Below, one piece after another: positions 54,891 to 63,174 of a stretch of DNA of 64,000 nt. The DNA is from Nostoc linckia NIES-25. Lineage in GTDB: Bacteria; Cyanobacteriota; Cyanobacteriia; Cyanobacteriales; Nostocaceae. The position numbers were made by a program, and so were the translations under genes. Within the stretch, counting starts at the first letter, position 1. Each line of letters starts with the position of its first letter. The notes below the pieces were generated by a model, which was not told the DNA's origin, did not search any database, and was given only the letters and a program-made list of their open reading frames with translations. The stretch lies in assembly GCF_002368035.1 (NCBI RefSeq), contig NZ_AP018223.1:1404449-1468448 (forward strand), read 5' to 3'.

Positions 54891-55649
54891 GTGAATAACT
54901 TGAAGACAAACAAACTATCTACACCCCAGTTGTTCAAAGGCATTGCGCTATTTACACCTGGAGGAGATTTAATTTACTGCATCGACCCTAGCAAGCAAGG
55001 TCGATGGCATTTGCATTTGTGTTCTGCTTTGCAGGAAATTCTAGATTTACCAGAGCCACCGCACTTTTTAGTGCCTTGTTATACTGCCACTATTGACCAC
55101 TGGTTAGATCCGCGTACTCAACGAGTGCGAACTTTCGCCGAGGCTTATCCGGCTGTGATGAAATATCAACCTTTGCTGAATGCCATTTTTGGTACAGAGG
55201 AGTTAGTATGGCAAGCAGCTCCTTGGCAAGAAGGGTTGTGCGATCGCATGGTACTATCAACTTATCGTTCCTCATTCCCGCAGCTTTGGGAAGATCGCGA
55301 TCTAATTGTACGTTTGGATCTTTCTGAACCTGTGCCAAAATACCACCAGCCAGTAATAGCACAAAAAGAGCAATTAACGACACAAGGCTATGTCCTGCGC
55401 TTATTTGTTGCAGGGCATAGCGGAACTACCGAACGCATCCTTCAGAATCTACACGAATTGTTAGAGCGATCGCTCGGACACCCTTATACTTTAAAAGTGA
55501 TTGATGTTTTAACTCATCCAGAACAAGCAGAAATTAATCAGGTTTCTGCTACTCCTACTCTCGTTAAGGTTTGGCCTCACCCAATTCGCCGAATCGTTGG
55601 AGACTTGGATCGTGTAGACAAAATTGTACAGATGTTAGCTACTAAGTAA
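54891..55649 (+). CDS. Protein with C-terminal KaiB-like domain
   Basis: 252 residues with a GTG start. The N-terminal 160 residues form an unassigned domain (LFKGIALFTPGGDLIYCIDP, HLCSALQEILDLPEPPHFLV, WLDPRTQRVRTFAEAYPAVM) conserved in style with cyanobacterial hypothetical proteins. Residues about 165-250 are KaiB-like: YVLRLFVAGHSGTTERILQN, YTLKVIDVLTHPEQAEINQV, SATPTLVKVWPHPIRRIVGD and DKIVQML. The fusion resembles the way SasA joins a KaiB-like domain to another module, but no kinase is present. It follows pilT by 256 bases; a link to pilus timing is only a possibility. Confidence 0.8.
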   Translation: MNNLKTNKLSTPQLFKGIALFTPGGDLIYCIDPSKQGRWHLHLCSALQEILDLPEPPHFLVPCYTATIDHWLDPRTQRVRTFAEAYPAVMKYQPLLNAIFGTEELVWQAAPWQEGLCDRMVLSTYRSSFPQLWEDRDLIVRLDLSEPVPKYHQPVIAQKEQLTTQGYVLRLFVAGHSGTTERILQNLHELLERSLGHPYTLKVIDVLTHPEQAEINQVSATPTLVKVWPHPIRRIVGDLDRVDKIVQMLATK

Positions 55650-56050
55650 AAAGTTTAAGTTTTATTAACAGTTTTAACGTCTTAGATGGAAGTGTTGAGT
55701 CTTGAGTTAGGAATTGCGTCCTTTCTTTTATCCCTCATCTCGTTTGCTTCCTTATCTCTTCGTCCCCACTCCTGTCTTTTTGAAAGTAAGCAGCTTCACA
55801 ATTAGACTAATTTTTTTGCTGAGTGCGCGGATGGGTAGGTGTTTATAAGCAGGCGGCGACAAAAATGCCTTAATTGCTTTCTGTGTAAGGATTTGGCGTC
55901 AATAGCACATGAAACTCATCCGCGCACCTTACTGGGCTTAGCTTTCAGCGATTTACATCTACTAAAATTACAACTTCTTGTGTTATGATTACCCCATCCG
56001 CGCGACAGAACCTTGAAAACCAAATATCACACTGCTTTCAGCCAACAGCG
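55650..56050 (+). promoter_or_regulatory. CRISPR leader
   Basis: AT-rich region directly before the first repeat. GTGCGCGGATG (55823-55833) and CATCCGCGCAC (55917-55927) form a perfect 11-bp inverted repeat, and CATCCGCGC recurs at 55995-56003. A TATGAT (55984-55989) could be the -10 box for the array transcript. It is identified as the leader side because degenerate repeats are at the opposite end of the array. Confidence 0.65.
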
Positions 56051-58213
56051 ATTGCAATTGATCAAAATCCCTATTAGGGATTGAAACAATCGATATTTGG
56101 ACGGGCACTGCAAGCCGCAGCCGCAGCAATTGCAATTGATCAAAATCCCTATTAGGGATTGAAACAATTTATTGATGATTTAGGTAGATTACAACTCCAT
56201 TGCAATTGATCAAAATCCCTATTAGGGATTGAAACACCTACACCTTGGGCCATACCTGATTGAGGGATTTGTATTGCAATTGATCAAAATCCCTATTAGG
56301 GATTGAAACGAAACGGTAGATACCGTATCTATATAAACATTGACACTAATTGCAATTGATCAAAATCCCTATTAGGGATTGAAACAGTTACAGCGACTTT
56401 CTATCAATATCCAATTCCTAAAATTGCAATTGATCAAAATCCCTATTAGGGATTGAAACTTTCATCTAAGTGCTGATAAGTATCGTTATCCAAGATTGCA
56501 ATTGATCAAAATCCCTATTAGGGATTGAAACGTCTATCCATAATCAAAATAAAGCGCGTTGCACGTAGATTGCAATTGATCAAAATCCCTATTAGGGATT
56601 GAAACACGCCAGTAGAAGTCGCCTGATAGCTACTCCAATTGCAATTGATCAAAATCCCTATTAGGGATTGAAACCAATATTCAAGATATCTTGATTCAAA
56701 GACCTTACATTGCAATTGATCAAAATCCCTATTAGGGATTGAAACGCTAGCCTAACCGCATCTTTTTGAGACAGCCCTCCTAATTGCAATTGATCAAAAT
56801 CCCTATTAGGGATTGAAACTCATTAAAAAAAATATCAAATAAATATCTAACAATTGCAATTGATCAAAATCCCTATTAGGGATTGAAACAGAGGCGATCG
56901 CCCCAAACTCATCTTTTTCTAATATATTGCAATTGATCAAAATCCCTATTAGGGATTGAAACAGAAGTAGACGGAACCCACAACCAGTTGAGCAATAAAT
57001 TGCAATTGATCAAAATCCCTATTAGGGATTGAAACCAGGCTTCCACTGTTGGTTAAAGCCTTCCAGGCTATTGCAATTGATCAAAATCCCTATTAGGGAT
57101 TGAAACCCGTAGACTTGGACAAGTAGCCCAACAGTTGTATAATTGCAATTGATCAAAATCCCTATTAGGGATTGAAACTAACGGTCTAACGCATGGGTTA
57201 ACCCCTAAGGATTATTGCAATTGATCAAAATCCCTATTAGGGATTGAAACGTAAGTCCTTTGGTAACTGGTTAAACTCAGTATCTTATTGCAATTGATCA
57301 AAATCCCTATTAGGGATTGAAACGCGTTTGATATGGCGGACTTCGCTCCATCATGCTGCCATTGCAATTGATCAAAATCCCTATTAGGGATTGAAACTAT
57401 TCTTAAAATATGCTGAAACTCCCCTTCAAAACATTGCAATTGATCAAAATCCCTATTAGGGATTGAAACGAAATTTTTGATTCGCTCAATCACTTTCTCG
57501 TACTTAGAATTGCAATTGATCAAAATCCCTATTAGGGATTGAAACTAACCTTGCAGGATAGTTAAACAGGAAGTCACCCTGCAAAATTGCAATTGATCAA
57601 AATCCCTATTAGGGATTGAAACTTCAGAGGTCAGCGGTTCTGAATTACTCTTGCCTAACATTGCAATTGATCAAAATCCCTATTAGGGATTGAAACATTA
57701 TGGTTTATAAGTGTTAAACAACCCAAACACAATTGCAATTGATCAAAATCCCTATTAGGGATTGAAACTGGATAAATTTGATTGTTCAAGCCCAAGGGTT
57801 CCTAAATTGCAATTGATCAAAATCCCTATTAGGGATTGAAACAGGTTTTGGGCATCAGGTACATAAAAAGAGCTTTTATTGCAATTGATCAAAATCCCTA
57901 TTAGGGATTGAAACCAAGCATGAAAGACAAACACATTGCCATCAACTGATTGCAATTGATCAAAATCCCTATTAGGGATTGAAACGCAAACTTCCCCTTT
58001 GTGTAGAATTCCTTTCTTCTATTGCAATTAATCAAAATCCCTATTAGGGATTGAAACTTGCTTTTAAGCAAGACAACCATCCTTGAGAACGAAAAATCAT
58101 TGCAATTAATCAAAATCCCTATTAGGGATTGAAACGCTGACAATCCGGGTAAGGTGACCACTTGTGTTATCCCCGGATTGCAATTAATCAAAATCCCTAT
58201 TAGGGATTGAAAT
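56051..58213 (+). CRISPR. CRISPR array, 30 repeats and 29 spacers, no cas genes in window
   Basis: A 37-base repeat starts ATTGCAATTGATCAAAATCC and ends TATTAGGGATTGAAAC, with a hairpin AATCCC-tatta-GGGATT. Repeat starts run from 56051, 56129 and 56199 to 58021, 58099 and 58177. Spacers are 32 to 41 bases long. The first 27 repeats are identical as read. The last three carry GATC changed to AATC, and the final one also ends AAAT instead of AAAC, which marks the trailing (oldest) end. The GATTGAAAC end is typical of repeats served by Cas6 in type I or III systems and gives an AUUGAAAC 5' tag. The cas genes must act from elsewhere, if at all. Short frames across the array are artefacts. Confidence 0.97.
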
Positions 58214-58240
58214 GCCAAGCGCGATCGCCTGATATTGATA

Positions 58241-59332
58241 TTAGTTAGCAATAGGTGGAGCCAGCGCTACACGCGGAATACCGCCACCACCAACGCTATT
58301 TGCACTGTTGTTTTCAACAATATAAAGTGATTGAAATAATCTCATCACTTCCTCATAAAAATTACCATTTTTATCTTTCATATCATAGCCATATATTTGA
58401 TGAAACTCTTCGTTAACTCCTTGTTCAACTGCAATATCATGAGAGTCCCATCCTGAATCATCAACTACATAAGCCCCATAATCTTGTAGTGCATGAAAGA
58501 TTTTTTTAGCTGCGGGTGTTTGCAACTTGAGAGTATATGTCCTTACTTTTGGCGGAATGGCTAATAAAGTTCCTTGCACAAGGGCAGGGTTTTTACCACC
58601 ATAAACTTGAGCTGCATAATTATCAGCGCGATTTGCTGGCCAACGATACCCAGGAATAGAATTTGTGTAGTAAAGATATTTTTTAGCCCACAGCAGAACT
58701 TTTAAAGCATGGCGAATGGGTTGATTATTAGTAAGTTCACCTTTGCGAATAGAACCACCAATAGAAGAAAGTCCAGAACCAAAATGTGCGCCGCCTATTC
58801 CATCTCCATAAATATTTATATCGGGATAGTAACGCCAACCATAGACTGAACCTCCTTTTTGACAACGAGTCAAAGGTTCAAGCTGCACTAAAGTTTTACC
58901 ATCTGGCATCAAAAAGGCTGAAACATTGTTAGGTGTATGGTATGGATATGTTGTGGCATCTGCAATAATCAAAGTATCTGGTATTGGTAAATAAATATTC
59001 ATTGATTGAGTGCCTGTACAGCGTCCTTGACCCCAAGTACCAGGAGCATAAACTGGACGTAATGGATGGTTAGAATTTATTTTGTAAAAGTACTCGCGAT
59101 CGATGCCGATATTCTCTGCCTTTTCAATATTTGCGCTGATGTAACGCGCATTTGAACCAATAGGCATATTCCAAGGCGATCTAGATGAAAAAGGCCACAA
59201 AAACTTGTCTCGCGTTACGATTTGACTGGAAGTAGGTGAATAGTGAAGGCTGAGAATAGCTACTATACTTATGACAATAACAAGTAAACGTAGTTGCTGC
59301 TTGCGGTTGACCATAATTACAAAAATGCTCAT
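58241..59332 (-). CDS. Exported protein of unknown function
   Basis: 363 residues. A hydrophobic N-terminal segment (LRLLVIVISIVAILSLHY, about 14-31) is a signal peptide or anchor. The mature part has LWPFSSRSPWNMPIGSNARY, GTWGQGRCTGTQSMNIYLPI, GGAHFGSGLSSIGGSIRKGE and a late DYGAYVVDDSGWDSHDIAVE, suggesting a secreted carbohydrate-related fold; I cannot name a family. ATG 59332 has AAGG 7 bases upstream; ATG 59314 is possible. The C-terminus ends only 27 bases after the CRISPR array, convergent with it. Confidence 0.65.
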   Translation of the reverse strand: MSIFVIMVNRKQQLRLLVIVISIVAILSLHYSPTSSQIVTRDKFLWPFSSRSPWNMPIGSNARYISANIEKAENIGIDREYFYKINSNHPLRPVYAPGTWGQGRCTGTQSMNIYLPIPDTLIIADATTYPYHTPNNVSAFLMPDGKTLVQLEPLTRCQKGGSVYGWRYYPDINIYGDGIGGAHFGSGLSSIGGSIRKGELTNNQPIRHALKVLLWAKKYLYYTNSIPGYRWPANRADNYAAQVYGGKNPALVQGTLLAIPPKVRTYTLKLQTPAAKKIFHALQDYGAYVVDDSGWDSHDIAVEQGVNEEFHQIYGYDMKDKNGNFYEEVMRLFQSLYIVENNSANSVGGGGIPRVALAPPIAN

Positions 59333-59498
59333 CCAATACCTTCGCTAAAAACAGAGTATTAAAAGATAGGGACTCCGCAGTAATATTTTATTAATCAAAA
59401 TTTTTGCCAAGCCTATTGCTAACGATGGTATTCATCCTGTTTCTATAAGTCTTGAACCTTAGTAAATTGGCAACGATATTCTTTCGTAAATTATATGT

Positions 59499-59789
59499 TT
59501 AGCAGTATTTTGTTACATCTTCACCACATTCATCTGCTAAAAACGTCAAACATTTGAAACGAAGACCAACTATTTCTTCATAAAGAGGATTTAACTTACA
59601 CAAAGGTGGAATGCGAAAAAGTATCCGTCCTAAAAATGTCACAGTTCTCTCAAATGGACAATGAGAGGGAATGATTTTACATAACAGTCTGGCAAGTTTA
59701 TCATTATGTATTTCTAGAATTTCAAGCTGATATCGTAGCTGGTTGAATAATTTGTTATTCGATTGAGTTTTTGCTGATAAGTTCATCAT
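59499..59789 (-). CDS. Stand-alone Mo-dependent nitrogenase C-terminal domain protein
   Basis: ATG 59789 follows AAGGAA by 7 bases; the in-frame TTG at 59804 is unlikely. 96 residues. From about residue 35 the sequence matches the Mo-dependent nitrogenase C-terminal family: LARLLCKIIPSHCPFERTVT, FRIPPLCKLNPLYEEIVGLR and FKCLTFLADECGEDV. Despite the family name these short proteins are found across filamentous cyanobacteria apart from nif genes, and their function is not known. Four to five Cys residues could bind metal. Confidence 0.8.
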   Translation of the reverse strand: MMNLSAKTQSNNKLFNQLRYQLEILEIHNDKLARLLCKIIPSHCPFERTVTFLGRILFRIPPLCKLNPLYEEIVGLRFKCLTFLADECGEDVTKYC

Positions 59790-60212
59790 AGAAATTTCCT
59801 TCAATCAATCTGTTACCCCTATCAAATTACTACTATTTTTCAGGAAAAACATAGTAGAATTACGAGATTATTTATTGAATTTTTCAACCTCAATTATGAA
59901 TACAGTAAAATTGCTGAGAAACCAAAACAGCTAATCAGTTTTGAATAATAGCCACATAAATCTAAATCAGCATATATACGTGGTTTAATTGTCATATTTC
60001 GTAAGTGCATTCAGTTCGATCGCATAACCATAAACTCACAATTGCATTATCAATCATGAGTATTAGCTATATCGCCTTTGCTGACTACTGATAAAATTTT
60101 CCTGAAATTATGATACAAATACTTTCTTAGAGAACATTTCCCTGCCTCTAATAGCCCTCAATACGATTCGGTTAAGTTCTAATCTTTTCAAGATCCCCCC
60201 AACCCCCCTTAA
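59790..60212. other. Intergenic, AT-rich, with start of C/G-rich repeat
   Basis: About 420 bases upstream of the Mo-nitrogenase-domain gene. It is AT-rich with no supported gene. From 60192 a GATCCCCCCAACCCCCCTTA repeat begins and is interrupted by the element at 60213. Repeats continue to 60450; 60451-60608 is the leader of the next gene. Confidence 0.5.
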
Positions 60213-60384
60213 AAGCTACGGTGTACACACAAGTCTTCTAGAGTTGCGCCGTAAACTTTTGATCCCCCCAACCCCCCTTAAAAAGGGGGGCAAAAACCTC
60301 TCAAAGTCCTCCTTTTTAAGGAGGATTTAGGAGGATCTAGGAGGATTTTGGTTTCCTACAGAGATGTGTATACACCGTAGCTTA
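60213..60384. mobile_element. MITE-like element nested in a C/G-rich repeat
   Basis: About 170 bp bounded by AAGCTACGGTGTACACA and TGTGTATACACCGTAGCTT. TAAA occurs directly outside both ends, a possible 4-bp target duplication. The flanks (CCCCCCTTAAA and TAAAAAGG) can be joined to rebuild an interrupted C/G-rich repeat. The element itself carries another GATCCCCCC-AACCCCCC/GGGGGG copy. Confidence 0.6.
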
Positions 60385-60608
60385 AAAAGGCTTGCTCATA
60401 ACCCTCTTTTACCCCCTTTTTAAGGGGGTCGCCGCAGGCGGGGGGATCTTAACCTAACCGTATTGTAATAGCCCTTTGAAGTGTGAAGCAAGCAAAACTA
60501 AACGCAACTAGCCATTTTGCTAGGTAGAATTCTCTCCATTTTTCCGATGCTATCTGTAAATCTAAAACGGCACGATAGAAGCATCACAAAATATTGCTGG
60601 AGAAGTTT

Positions 60609-61514
60609 ATGTCTTCATTGCTGGCACTGTCTAACAGTTTAGCCGACACAGTAGAACAAGCGGGGAGTGCTGTAGTTGCTGTCAACGCTGGTAAACGCAT
60701 TTCCCCAAGTGGGATTCATTGGCGCAACGGTATTATTATTACTTCGGATGAGTCGCTTGGGCGTTATGAAGAAATTACCATCACTCTATCAGATGGAGTG
60801 ACCCGACCAGTTTCTTTCCTCGGCCATGACCCTAGCACTGATATAGCTGTATTTCAACTCGAAAATCATCAACTTCCTGCGGTACAAATTGGCGATGCGA
60901 CAAATCTCAAAGTCGGCCATTTGGTACTGGGACTGGCAAGGGGTAGCCAAGGTGACTTACGGGCAGCAATGGGAGTTGTAAGTGTAGTTACTGGTGCGTG
61001 GCGGAGTATGAGCGGTGGTAATATTGACCAATTCATCCGCCCGGATATCACTTTTTATCCTGGTTTTGCAGGGGGGCCCCTGGTAGATGCGGCTGGTTAT
61101 ATAGTTGGGATGAATACATCGGGGCGGCGCGGTACAGTTTTAACTATCCCTGCGGTTACAATCGATCGCGTGGTTAATCAATTACTGACTAAAGGGCATA
61201 TTTCACGAGGCTATTTGGGTGTGGGAATGCAGCCTGTACGCTTGCCTAGCAACCTGAAAACTGCCTTAAATTTACCTACAGCCACGGGGGTGATTGTTGT
61301 TAATGTCGAACCCTCCGGCCCTGCTGATAATGCTGGTTTGTTGCTGGGGGATGTGTTAGTCAAATTTGATGGTATTGCGGTGAGTGATACAGATGACGTG
61401 CTAGCACTACTAAATAATAGCGATCGCATTGGTAAACTAATCAACGTGCAGTTTGTTCGAGGTGGCGCATTAGTTGATTTAGACATCCTGATTGGCGAAC
61501 GCCCTGTTGATTAG
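60609..61514 (+). CDS. HtrA-like pseudoprotease with PDZ domain
   Basis: ATG 60609 follows GGAG; an in-frame TTG at 60594 is unlikely. 301 residues with a trypsin-like beta barrel (about 10-195) and a PDZ domain (about 205-300; GYLGVGMQPVRLPSNLKTAL, GLLLGDVLVKFDGIAV). The catalytic triad is lost: the His position is E48 (GIIITSDESL), the Asp is kept as D78 (DPSTDIAVFQL) and the Ser position is A154 (YPGFAGGPL). No signal peptide is seen, although HtrA proteins are normally exported. It is followed by an intact paralogue, so a regulatory or scaffold role in a complex is likely (inference). Confidence 0.88.
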   Translation: MSSLLALSNSLADTVEQAGSAVVAVNAGKRISPSGIHWRNGIIITSDESLGRYEEITITLSDGVTRPVSFLGHDPSTDIAVFQLENHQLPAVQIGDATNLKVGHLVLGLARGSQGDLRAAMGVVSVVTGAWRSMSGGNIDQFIRPDITFYPGFAGGPLVDAAGYIVGMNTSGRRGTVLTIPAVTIDRVVNQLLTKGHISRGYLGVGMQPVRLPSNLKTALNLPTATGVIVVNVEPSGPADNAGLLLGDVLVKFDGIAVSDTDDVLALLNNSDRIGKLINVQFVRGGALVDLDILIGERPVD

Positions 61515-61658
61515 GGACTTCGTTGAGGGCAGGGGAGCATACTTCGGCACTTCGACAAGCTCAGTGCATCGCTGCGCTCAGTAACCAGGGAGCAGGGGGG
61601 AAGAAAAATCGTGTTGAATCCAAAAATTTGGATTATTTATTTTTGGAGTTCCCTTAAG
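61511..61658. repeat. Dispersed repeat family E, copy 2
   Basis: It contains GGCAGGGGAGCATACTTCGG, CTTCGACAAGCTCAGTGCAT and AGTAACCAGGGAGCAGGGGG, bounded by TTAGGGACTTCG and GGAGTTCCCTTAA. Matches 51788-51959. It fills the gap between the two HtrA-like genes, so it separates genes that were probably adjacent. Confidence 0.6.
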
Positions 61659-61683
61659 TAATTACCGCAAAATATAGGCAATT

Positions 61684-62499
61684 ATGATTACGCAATTCAA
61701 TGATGAACTGTCAGCAGTAGCCACTAAACTCCGTCAAAGCACAGTCAAAGTTAAAACTAGTGCTACAGCAGTGGGTTCTGGTGTTATCTGGCAAGCTGAC
61801 GGGCTGATTATTACTAATGCCCATGTAGCAACTAGCAACCGGGCAAGTGTGGAATTATCGGATGGTAGGGTATTTGAAGCAGTGCGATCGCACTTCGACC
61901 CCCAGCAGGATTTAGCAGCACTGAAAATTAACGCCACGGATTTAAATACTGCAACTATCGGCGATTCAGATAAGTTACGAGTTGGAGAACTAGTCTTGGC
62001 GGTGGGAAATCCTTTAGCTGATAGTGGTGCAGTCACAATGGGGATTGTTCACACTAATCATCCACGCACTGTAATGGCAGATTTACAGTTGTACCCTGGT
62101 AATTCTGGCGGCCCCTTGGCTGACTGTCTCGGTCGAGTGGTTGGCATTAACACGATGATTGTCAACAATTTGGCTGTGGCGATTCCCAGCAATACTGTCA
62201 ACCGCCTTTTACAGGGCAGTCATCGTCTGCAATTAGGAGTGACGCTGCAACCAGTAGTTTTAGGCAGACGTACTCTAGGTTTACTAGTGTTATCAATACT
62301 TCCTGGGAGTGTAGCGAAAAATGTGGGGTTACAAATTGGTGATGTATTAGTTGGAGTTTCTGGACAGGCTTTTACTCGACCTGATGACTTGGCTAAATAT
62401 CTGCATCAAAGTGACAAGTCTATCGCATTACAAGTCCTGCGGAATGGTCAGCAATTGGTAGTTTATATCACCGGACAAACTACTGTGGAGGCTAGATGA
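61684..62499 (+). CDS. HtrA-like serine protease with PDZ domain, no signal peptide
   Basis: 271 residues. The trypsin-like domain keeps the full triad: H47 (LIITNAHVAT), D76 (DPQQDLAALKI) and S141 (LYPGNSGGPL). A PDZ domain (about 180-268; LGVTLQPVVLGRRTLGLLVL, VGLQIGDVLVGVSGQAF) follows. HtrA/Deg proteases degrade or sense misfolded proteins. The N-terminus (MITQFNDELSAVATKLRQST) is polar, so the protein appears cytoplasmic, which is unusual. It overlaps the next gene by 4 bases (ATGA), so translation is coupled to the regulator. Confidence 0.9.
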   Translation: MITQFNDELSAVATKLRQSTVKVKTSATAVGSGVIWQADGLIITNAHVATSNRASVELSDGRVFEAVRSHFDPQQDLAALKINATDLNTATIGDSDKLRVGELVLAVGNPLADSGAVTMGIVHTNHPRTVMADLQLYPGNSGGPLADCLGRVVGINTMIVNNLAVAIPSNTVNRLLQGSHRLQLGVTLQPVVLGRRTLGLLVLSILPGSVAKNVGLQIGDVLVGVSGQAFTRPDDLAKYLHQSDKSIALQVLRNGQQLVVYITGQTTVEAR

Positions 62500-63113
62500 T
62501 TCGGGTGATGGTGGTTGCTACTTCTCCCGTGGTGCGGGCAGGTTTATCAGCGGTAGTAAGTAGCAATCCGCAACTGACAGTGGTGGCCAGTGCATCTGAC
62601 TTGGATGTGGTGTCTAAAGAAATTGATCAATTACAGCCAGATGTAGTTTTGCTCGATTTAGGCAGTAATCCAGAACCAATTTGGTCAAAATTGCAGTTAA
62701 TTCAAGAACAGCAAATTATAGCGATCGCTGAGGATATCGATAGTATCGATCTAGAGGCAGCATTCCGTTTGGGTATCCAAGGTATATTATCTAGTACCAG
62801 CACAGAGGCGGAAATTATTGCAGGTGTTGAGGCAGTGGCTTCTGGTTTGGTAGTGCTGCACCCTGATGTTTTGCAATTGCTACCGATGCGGGAAAAAGCA
62901 CTACCTAACCCCGTGCAAACTTTGACGCATCGGGAAATGGAGGTTTTAGGAATGCTGGGTTATGGGTTGGGGAATAAAGCGATCGCCAAACGCCTACAAA
63001 TTTCCGAACATACGGTGAAATTTCATGTTTCATCAATTTTTCAAAAGCTTGGTGTCTCTACGCGTACTGAGGCTGTGACGGCTGGTGTCCGTTTAGGTTT
63101 GATTATGTTGTGA
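62496..63113 (+). CDS. NarL/LuxR-type regulator with atypical receiver domain
   Basis: 205 residues. The receiver-like N-terminus has a possible phospho-acceptor D54 (VVLLDLGSNPE), but the usual acidic pair near residues 7-10 is replaced (MVVATSPVVRAG) and the switch Lys segment is not evident. Phosphorylation by a normal kinase is therefore doubtful. The C-terminal LuxR-type helix-turn-helix is intact: LTHREMEVLGMLGYGLGNKA, IAKRLQISEHTVKFHVSSIF and LGVSTRTEAV. It is cotranscribed with the two HtrA-like genes and is their probable regulator or downstream output. Confidence 0.88.
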   Translation: MIRVMVVATSPVVRAGLSAVVSSNPQLTVVASASDLDVVSKEIDQLQPDVVLLDLGSNPEPIWSKLQLIQEQQIIAIAEDIDSIDLEAAFRLGIQGILSSTSTEAEIIAGVEAVASGLVVLHPDVLQLLPMREKALPNPVQTLTHREMEVLGMLGYGLGNKAIAKRLQISEHTVKFHVSSIFQKLGVSTRTEAVTAGVRLGLIML

Positions 63114-63174
63114 ACTACCTACACTGACCTGACGGTACAGCGTGGGCTTCCCAATTCAATGGGGATTGCCGCAG

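Noticed and set aside
56518..58251. Several minus-strand frames of 65-116 codons across the array
   Set aside because: They are translations of CRISPR repeats and spacers (repeating FQSLIGILINCN), not genes.
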